From Methanobacteriota archaeon (lineage in GTDB: Archaea > Thermoplasmatota > Thermoplasmata > JAUWGG01), in the NCBI GenBank assembly GCA_030606525.1, contig JAUWGG010000073.1, positions 1 through 5,974 on the forward strand: a DNA stretch of 5,974 nt, written 5' to 3'. How positions within the stretch are numbered: position 1 is the first letter of the stretch; each line of letters begins with the position of its first letter. Below are positions 1-3,449 of the stretch, one piece after another. A model generated the notes under the pieces. It ran no database searches. It was not told where the DNA came from and saw only the letters and a program-made list of their open reading frames with translations. A program made the translations under genes and the position numbers.

Positions 1-113
1 GGCAGGGATTGCCCTTAGTGCCTGTGGAGATTGAGCCGCTACGAGAACTTATACAAGTTCCCGCAAGCTCGATTGTTGAAGCAGGAAGCCCACAGGCTTT
101 AGCCGTTGGGTAG
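1..113 (+). CDS. tnpB: C-terminal end of a TnpB (IS605 OrfB) RNA-guided nuclease, partial
   Basis: The third forward frame is open from the left edge to a TAG at 111-113 and gives 36 residues ending VEAGSPQALAVG. An EAGSP tail just before the stop, read straight through a hairpin with AGGCTTTAGCC, is familiar from archaeal IS200/IS605 TnpB proteins. The RuvC catalytic residues and zinc finger would lie to the left of the window, so whether the protein is intact cannot be judged. TnpB is an RNA-guided DNA nuclease that uses an omega RNA made from the 3' end of its own gene. The gene converges on and overlaps the methyltransferase gene at 99-113. The identification rests on the tail and the adjoining IS end only; the tail differs from that of the TnpB at 2230-3348, so the two elements belong to different subfamilies. 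Confidence 0.7.
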   Translation, partial: QGLPLVPVEIEPLRELIQVPASSIVEAGSPQALAVG

Positions 114-118
114 TTCAC
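77..118 (+). mobile_element. Right end of IS200/IS605-family element A
   Basis: Bases 89-98 (CCCACAGGCT) and 101-110 (AGCCGTTGGG) form a 10-bp arm hairpin with a 2-nt mismatch and a TT loop, followed by TAGTTCAC. This matches the subterminal hairpin and end motif common to archaeal IS605/IS1341-type elements. TGAA (77-80) is complementary to TTCA (114-117), as expected if a guide motif pairs with the cleavage site in the Y1 transposase system. The boundary is put after TTCAC at 118, but TTCAC recurs at 120-124, so it could be 6 bp further right. Only this end of the element is in the window. Confidence 0.65.
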
Positions 119-770
119 GTTCACATGATATGCAGTAGACCATCCCACCAAAGAATGTCTTCATATTTATGATTTTTAACTTATTCGTATCTTCTATTAT
201 GCTTTTTATATCCCTGTCAAAATATGTATAACCAAAAACTCTTGCTATTGGCAGCATAGGATAATAAAAAATTTTTACAAAAGGATTCTTTGGCTTTCCA
301 GTATCGAGGATCACCATTTTTCCATCTTCTTTCAACACTCTGATCATTTCCTTTACAGCTTTTTCAGGATTTGGTATCGTCGTTAATGCAAATGTTGCAA
401 TCACACGGTCAAAACTATTATTTTGAAATGTGAGAGTTTCCACATCGTCTTTTTGCACTGATGCTACCGCCTCTATTTCATATTTCTTTATTCTTTTTTT
501 TGCTTTTAACAGCATCTTTTCTGATATGTCAACGCCGATTATCTTGCCATTTGTGACATGCTCCGCAAGCCAAGGAAGGATAAGTCCGCTACCAGTACCG
601 ATATCTAATACATTGTTTCCATCATCGATCTTCAATGATTCGATTGCTGATAACCTCCACTTCTTTTCTATTCTGCCGAGAACGGGAAAGGTATCCAGTG
701 CATCATAAAATCTACTCCATCTATCGTATCGCTTGGCTACCTTGCCTTTCCTGTCGTACCTGCATCCCAT
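99..770 (-). CDS. Class I SAM-dependent methyltransferase (UbiE/PmtA-like), C-terminus altered by IS insertion
   Basis: This is a methyltransferase of about 223 residues that should transfer a methyl group from S-adenosylmethionine to an unidentified substrate. Numbered from the alternative ATG at 776, motif I (VLDIGTGSGLILP, 56-68) is the SAM-binding loop, GVDIS (81-85) supplies the acidic ribose-binding residue, FDRVIATFAL (122-131) is motif II and RVLKEDGKMVILD (146-158) is motif III. The opening YDRWSRFYD resembles quinone/ubiquinone (UbiE) and phospholipid N-methyltransferases, so a lipid or quinone substrate is possible but not shown. Two in-frame ATGs exist at 776 and 770; a GGAG at 780-783 lies 3 nt from the first and 9 nt from the second, so 770 is preferred. 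The last five or six codons and the TAA stop are read from the right end of element A. The family core appears complete, so activity may survive. Confidence 0.85.
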   Translation of the reverse strand: MGCRYDRKGKVAKRYDRWSRFYDALDTFPVLGRIEKKWRLSAIESLKIDDGNNVLDIGTGSGLILPWLAEHVTNGKIIGVDISEKMLLKAKKRIKKYEIEAVASVQKDDVETLTFQNNSFDRVIATFALTTIPNPEKAVKEMIRVLKEDGKMVILDTGKPKNPFVKIFYYPMLPIARVFGYTYFDRDIKSIIEDTNKLKIINMKTFFGGMVYCISCERELPNG

Positions 771-807
771 GGTCATCTGCTCCGATGATCATAAAAACAT
801 CATATTT

Positions 808-1062
808 CTACAAAGTCCACTTGAAATCCTCAATCGGGAGCGCCAAGGATGTGACCAAATCACCGTAACGCCCAAATTGAACGGTGAAATCTGCAGCTGC
901 TTTTTCATTAGGTGCTTCGAAGATTATGGCAACATCTGGTTTGCCAAATAATCCCAAAAATTCCCTAATTTTGATATCTTTCGGAATCTTCGGTCGCCTG
1001 ATCGATCGTGTAGCTTCCTCACATTTACCCGGTATAAATTTCACAGTTGTTACGAACAACAT
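808..1062 (-). CDS. Small GYD-domain-like protein (dimeric alpha-beta barrel)
   Basis: The product has 84 residues and begins MLFVTTVKF. It contains FLGLFGKPDVAIIFEAPNEKAAADF, then a LPIEDF end. The pattern 'strand, GxxD, VAIIFEAP, helix' matches GYD-domain proteins, which are small ferredoxin-like dimers of unknown function; here GKPD stands where GxYD is usual. This assignment comes from recalled family pattern and is moderate. The ATG at 1062 is preferred over the GTG at 1071: the protein family starts with this strand, and GTGAT at 1067-1071, matching the archaeal 16S tail, sits 4 nt upstream, so the apparent GTG start is probably part of the ribosome site. It lies 31 bp from the methyltransferase gene downstream, so the two are probably co-transcribed. 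It is 49 bp from the UspA stop and no convincing own TATA box was seen. Confidence 0.65.
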   Translation of the reverse strand: MLFVTTVKFIPGKCEEATRSIRRPKIPKDIKIREFLGLFGKPDVAIIFEAPNEKAAADFTVQFGRYGDLVTSLALPIEDFKWTL

Positions 1063-1111
1063 ATCTATCACAAATGATGTTATGTATTAGCTGCGTAATA
1101 AAATCTTGCTT

Positions 1112-1510
1112 TTATCTAACGATTAATACCGCCCTATCCGCATGCCTTGCAACTTTATCTGCTACACTTCCTAAAGTGAATTTTCCAATTTTGCTTAAGC
1201 CTGCGCCGACAACGATAAGGCTGCATTTTAACTCCGATGCTAAATTTAAGATCTGTTGTGCAACATCCCCCTCTCTTATGATGGCTTTAGCTTTTATTCC
1301 CTTCTCTTTTAACTCCAAAACGATTTTATCGATTTCTTCCTTCATTTTTTTCGAATGCATGTTCTCGTCGATATCCTCAAACTCAGCGATTATCGCTGAT
1401 GGTTTAACATACAGCAGAATAAGTTCATCTTCTTCTTTGAGAAGATTAGCAGCTCTATACAAAACCTTATAAGCATGCTCAGAACCGTCGAATGCAGCAA
1501 GTATTGCCAT
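1112..1510 (-). CDS. Universal stress protein, UspA family (single domain)
   Basis: This is a 132-residue cytoplasmic protein of normal length for a single Usp domain. It starts with the first strand and nucleotide-binding aspartate (MAILAAFDGSEHA), has the middle strand LILLYVKP, the segment KAKAIIREGDVAQQIL, and ends with the phosphate loop VVGAGLSKIGKFTLGSVADKVARHADRAVLIVR. ATP-binding members of the family carry G-x2-G-x9-G(S/T); here the first spacer is one residue shorter (GAG), with x9 and GS kept, so nucleotide binding is likely but not certain. An in-frame ATG at 1528 would add MLLETK, but the TATA box at 1539-1547 predicts a transcript start near 1517, downstream of that ATG, so 1510 is chosen. 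No clear ribosome site precedes 1510, which fits a near-leaderless message. Confidence 0.9.
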   Translation of the reverse strand: MAILAAFDGSEHAYKVLYRAANLLKEEDELILLYVKPSAIIAEFEDIDENMHSKKMKEEIDKIVLELKEKGIKAKAIIREGDVAQQILNLASELKCSLIVVGAGLSKIGKFTLGSVADKVARHADRAVLIVR

Positions 1511-1538
1511 CTTCGTTTCTAACAACATTCACAATGTG

Positions 1539-1547
1539 TATTTAAAG
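1539..1547 (-). promoter_or_regulatory. Archaeal TATA box for the UspA gene
   Basis: On the - strand this reads CTTTAAATA, close to the archaeal TATA consensus. A start about 25 nt downstream would fall near 1517, leaving about 7 nt before the ATG at 1510. It lies in the 49-bp gap after the RDD stop codon. Confidence 0.55.
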
Positions 1548-1559
1548 CTTGTTCATAAC

Positions 1560-2156
1560 TCATTGTATCAATCCGCACTTTGAGCATTGACTTCGGTTTT
1601 CATCGATGATCGTCAAAGGTGCACCGCAAACCCTGCATTTTTCCTCTGAAGGTTGTGAAGGTTTTGATTTTTTAAGTGGTTTGTCTTCTACTTGTTGGAG
1701 TCGGGTGGAGCGGGGTTGAGTGGAAACAGTAGGTGGAGATTGCATCACAGTAGTATTCACAACCCTATCAAGAAGTCGCTGTCTTGGGTCACCTTCAGTT
1801 GCAAGTCCAATTATGCAATCAATCGGAAGGAATGCATACCAAAATATCTTTGACACGTTCCTAATGAGTGTTTTAGTGATGTCATTTGGTCCTGTGATCG
1901 ATACTACTTTAAGGTTCATTAAAGATTTTCCTATTGTTTTACCAGTGACCCCTTCTAGTATTCCTGAATAAAGAAACCAGACAATACCTGAAGCGATAAA
2001 GGATATCAACTCAAAATACTTAGGATGAAAGTATGCTAAAATGAACCATAATGGTAGAAAAATTATGATGACATCGATGACCATTGCAACGAACCTTCTA
2101 ACCCAATGTTCTTGAAATGCTTTACTATGACCCAATAAATCAAAACCTGTTACCAT
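1560..2156 (-). CDS. RDD-family membrane protein with C-terminal zinc ribbon
   Basis: The protein has 198 residues. RR at 20-21 and D28 in the first membrane segment (about 22-44), a second segment (49-67), a third (about 103-119), and the closing RQRLLDRVVNTTV (125-137) are the pattern of the RDD domain, a three-helix membrane domain whose proposed roles include transport. A Ser/Pro/Lys-rich linker (140-172) leads to a single zinc ribbon with CRVCG (C174, C177) and CSKCG (C191, C194), which should be in the cytoplasm. The reading frame stays open back to 2291, but the start at 2156 is supported by AGGTGAT 3 nt before the ATG and by a TATA box 42 nt upstream; the extra N-terminal codons would be IS sequence. 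RDD proteins have no agreed substrate, so function is not assigned. Confidence 0.87.
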   Translation of the reverse strand: MVTGFDLLGHSKAFQEHWVRRFVAMVIDVIIIFLPLWFILAYFHPKYFELISFIASGIVWFLYSGILEGVTGKTIGKSLMNLKVVSITGPNDITKTLIRNVSKIFWYAFLPIDCIIGLATEGDPRQRLLDRVVNTTVMQSPPTVSTQPRSTRLQQVEDKPLKKSKPSQPSEEKCRVCGAPLTIIDENRSQCSKCGLIQ

Positions 2157-2159
2157 CCC

Positions 2160-2166
2160 ATCACCT
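2160..2166 (-). promoter_or_regulatory. Strong ribosome binding site deciding the RDD start
   Basis: The - strand reads AGGTGAT three nucleotides before the ATG at 2156. It is complementary to the conserved 3' tail of archaeal 16S rRNA, and fixes the start at 2156 in place of the longer reading frame starting at 2291. Confidence 0.7.
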
Positions 2167-2197
2167 ATCAGTCCCGTAACCTTAATCGAGAAGGTAG

Positions 2198-2206
2198 TAT
2201 ATAAAG
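2198..2206 (-). promoter_or_regulatory. Archaeal TATA box for the RDD gene, abutting an IS end
   Basis: The - strand reads CTTTATATA. Transcription would begin near 2176, giving a leader of about 20 nt that contains the ribosome site at 2160-2166. The end of element B is put at 2215, so the TFB recognition element expected just upstream of the TATA box lies within the last few host bases next to the insertion. Confidence 0.65.
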
Positions 2207-2214
2207 ATTGATTG

Positions 2215-2254
2215 GTCAATGACCCACACCTAAAGGTCGTGAGCTTGTAACTGA
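2215..2254 (-). repeat. Right-end hairpin of element B
   Basis: On the - strand CTCAC-G-ACCT / AGGT-GTGGG (2223-2243) folds with a bulged G, one G-T pair and a TT loop. It is followed by TCA and TTGAC (2215-2219). TCAG (2251-2254) can pair with TTGA (2216-2219), one pair being G-T, parallel to the TGAA/TTCA pairing in element A. The tnpB stop codon lies inside the hairpin, as at other ends of this family. Confidence 0.6.
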
Positions 2255-3348
2255 GGAGACAAAGTATGTCTAAAAAAATTCCCCGAAACAATAGGGCAAT
2301 TGACGATGCCCCTCTCCGCTATATTGATAGCGGATATGTAGTCCGACAGACCAGCGAATCCGCAGGCTACACACCTAAATTTATCTCTACTCGGTCTGTT
2401 TCCCTTTTCGTTATGTCCACATTTGGGACAGATATGAGAAGTCCCTCTTGGATTGACGAATATCAGAGGCACACCAGCAAGTGTGGTTTTATATTCGATA
2501 AAACTTCTCATTTGATTGAATCCCCAAGAGTATTGGCGACCACGCTGAGCCTTTCTAACCCTTATCTGGTTGCGAATACCCTTCAAATCTTCAAGGGCGA
2601 TTGCTCTACCAGTGCGTTTGGCTTTAGCCACCAGTTGCTTGGAAATGCAATGATTAACATCGCGATGGAATCTTTTCTCTTTTCCAGAGAGTTTTTTGAG
2701 ATGCCGTTTAGCACTTTTACTACCACATTTTTGAAGTTTACTTTTGATTTTTGTAGTTTTACTTCTAACTTTATCAACCTTCATCCCACTATGGACTTCA
2801 CCATCACTATCAACAGCGAGATTGACAATACCCAAATCCACACCGAGAACACCGATTGGGTCATATTTGGAAGGTTCGGGGGCATCAACAACAACAGCCA
2901 AATAGAATATTCCTTTACGATAAATGAGGTCAACTTGCCCTCTGATTCTATCCATTCTTACTTTTTGATATTCACCGATACGGATCGGTATAATCATTCT
3001 GCCTTTGAGAGTCAATATAGACACCGCTTCAAGTCCTCTCCACGAAAGGATGCGTTGGTCATAAATCATAGCACCAGTGGGCTTAAACTTGGGTTTGATG
3101 GATTTATCTCTTTTATAAGCCTCGACAGTCTTAGCAATTGCACGTATAGTCATTTGTGCGGACAATCCGAATTTTTCTCGTATGGGATAATATATAACTT
3201 TGCCGAGTGCAATCTTGTTAGCAATTCTATGTTGAAATGCGTAATCAGCCACAAAATTACAGGCTTCATTAAACTTCTGCATAGTGTTCAAAAGTGCTAT
3301 ATGTTGTTCTTTGTCTGGAGCGAGTTTTACCATCAGAGTTTGCATCAT
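2230..3348 (-). CDS. tnpB: TnpB RNA-guided nuclease (IS605 OrfB), full length
   Basis: The protein has 372 residues, within the usual TnpB range. The RuvC-like nuclease triad is complete: D171 in GVDLGIVNLAVD, E253 in AIALEDLKGI, and D336 in GLSDYISAINIA. A zinc finger lies between the last two sites, with CPKCG (C307, C310) and CVACG (C326, C329) after the conserved TSHI. The N-terminal part (1-160) is the usual recognition region, and 190-245 is a basic helical stretch. TnpB cuts DNA matching the guide of its omega RNA next to a short motif, which helps the element persist after excision. No frameshift or internal stop is present, so the gene is probably active or recently active. Starts at 3348 and 3345 are adjacent ATGs; no ribosome site precedes them, so the message may be leaderless. 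It is followed 73 bp later by the RDD start at 2156. Confidence 0.95.
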   Translation of the reverse strand: MMQTLMVKLAPDKEQHIALLNTMQKFNEACNFVADYAFQHRIANKIALGKVIYYPIREKFGLSAQMTIRAIAKTVEAYKRDKSIKPKFKPTGAMIYDQRILSWRGLEAVSILTLKGRMIIPIRIGEYQKVRMDRIRGQVDLIYRKGIFYLAVVVDAPEPSKYDPIGVLGVDLGIVNLAVDSDGEVHSGMKVDKVRSKTTKIKSKLQKCGSKSAKRHLKKLSGKEKRFHRDVNHCISKQLVAKAKRTGRAIALEDLKGIRNQIRVRKAQRGRQYSWGFNQMRSFIEYKTTLAGVPLIFVNPRGTSHICPKCGHNEKGNRPSRDKFRCVACGFAGLSDYISAINIAERGIVNCPIVSGNFFRHTLSPQLQAHDL

Positions 3349-3370
3349 TATATAGATAATATACTTCTAT

Positions 3371-3380
3371 GTCTAAATAG
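3371..3380 (-). promoter_or_regulatory. Possible TATA-like element of tnpB
   Basis: The - strand reads CTATTTAGAC, centred about 27 nt before the tnpB ATG at 3348, the spacing expected for a leaderless archaeal transcript. The match to the TATA consensus is only fair. The AT-rich stretch nearer the gene (3349-3363) is too close to serve. Confidence 0.3.
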
Positions 3381-3388
3381 TTTGCGGT

Positions 3389-3435
3389 TACCTCAATTCC
3401 CCCCACCTCTAAAAAGTGCGGGCTTCCTTGAGGTA
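3389..3435 (-). repeat. 47-bp imperfect palindrome, IS605-type end between tnpB and the CARDB gene
   Basis: TACCTCAA (3389-3396) and TTGAGGTA (3428-3435) are perfect 8-bp inverted arms. Inside them, on the - strand, GGAAGCCCGCACTTTTTAG is followed by AGGTGGG, giving an inner stem of CCC-GC with GTGGG and a T-rich loop. GGAAGCCC is shared with the right end of element A (84-91), and AAGC...TTTAG...GTGGG with that of element B. It is therefore an end of an IS605-family element: either the left end of B or a remnant right end of another copy. It follows the CARDB stop codon by 14 bp, so it may also act as that gene's terminator. Confidence 0.6.
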
Positions 3436-3449
3436 GAACGGTGAGTGAT

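Larger units (their letters stand above)
1..138 (+). ncRNA. Predicted omega RNA (reRNA) 3' part of element A, with host-derived guide
   Basis: TnpB guide RNAs are made from the 3' end of tnpB plus the right end, and their roughly 16-20-nt guide is the host DNA just outside the element. By that rule the scaffold covers the left part of the window up to 118 and the guide is about 119-138. That guide sequence is antisense to the last codons of the methyltransferase mRNA. The call comes from element geometry alone; no promoter or processing site is visible. Confidence 0.35.
2195..2360 (-). ncRNA. Predicted omega RNA (reRNA) of element B, with guide from the RDD promoter
   Basis: By the known rule for TnpB elements, the scaffold overlaps the 3' end of tnpB and the right-end hairpin (2223-2243) and the guide is the 16-20 nt just outside the element, about 2195-2214. 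The 5' limit given here is only approximate. The guide sequence would include the TATA box CTTTATATA of the RDD gene. No expression evidence is available from sequence. Confidence 0.4.
2215..3435 (-). mobile_element. IS605-family TnpB-only element B (left boundary in the transposon sense uncertain)
   Basis: The element is transcribed leftward and carries tnpB but no tnpA, so it resembles the IS1341-type group that depends on a Y1 transposase supplied elsewhere. The right end is at about 2215, where the - strand reads GTGGGTCATTGAC after the hairpin. The other end is less sure: it is either within the palindrome at 3389-3435, giving an element of about 1.2 kb, or just inside it near 3391. A 5-bp-arm palindrome with a 4-nt loop at 3347-3360 overlaps the tnpB start and could also be part of that end. 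Confidence 0.6.

Noticed and set aside
1063..1111. A separate TATA box for the GYD-like gene
   Set aside because: AT-rich stretches exist on the - strand, but none combines a good TATA match with the right distance to the start at 1062.
1047..1472. A 141-codon + strand frame opposite the UspA gene
   Set aside because: It is antisense to a clear UspA protein, with no domain and no promoter or ribosome site of its own.
119..2214. Composite transposon formed by elements A and B
   Set aside because: The two TnpB tails and end hairpins differ, both right ends face inward, and IS605-family elements do not normally mobilise in this way.
2157..2291. Longer N-terminus for the RDD protein from an ATG at 2291
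   Set aside because: It would run through the tnpB 3' end and the IS right end, and would start upstream of the TATA box. The ribosome site at 2160-2166 supports 2156.
2266..3444. A 392-codon open frame on the + strand opposite tnpB
   Set aside because: It is a mirror of the tnpB coding strand, crosses both the element interior and its end structures, shows low-complexity Ser/Phe-rich composition, and has no recognisable domain.
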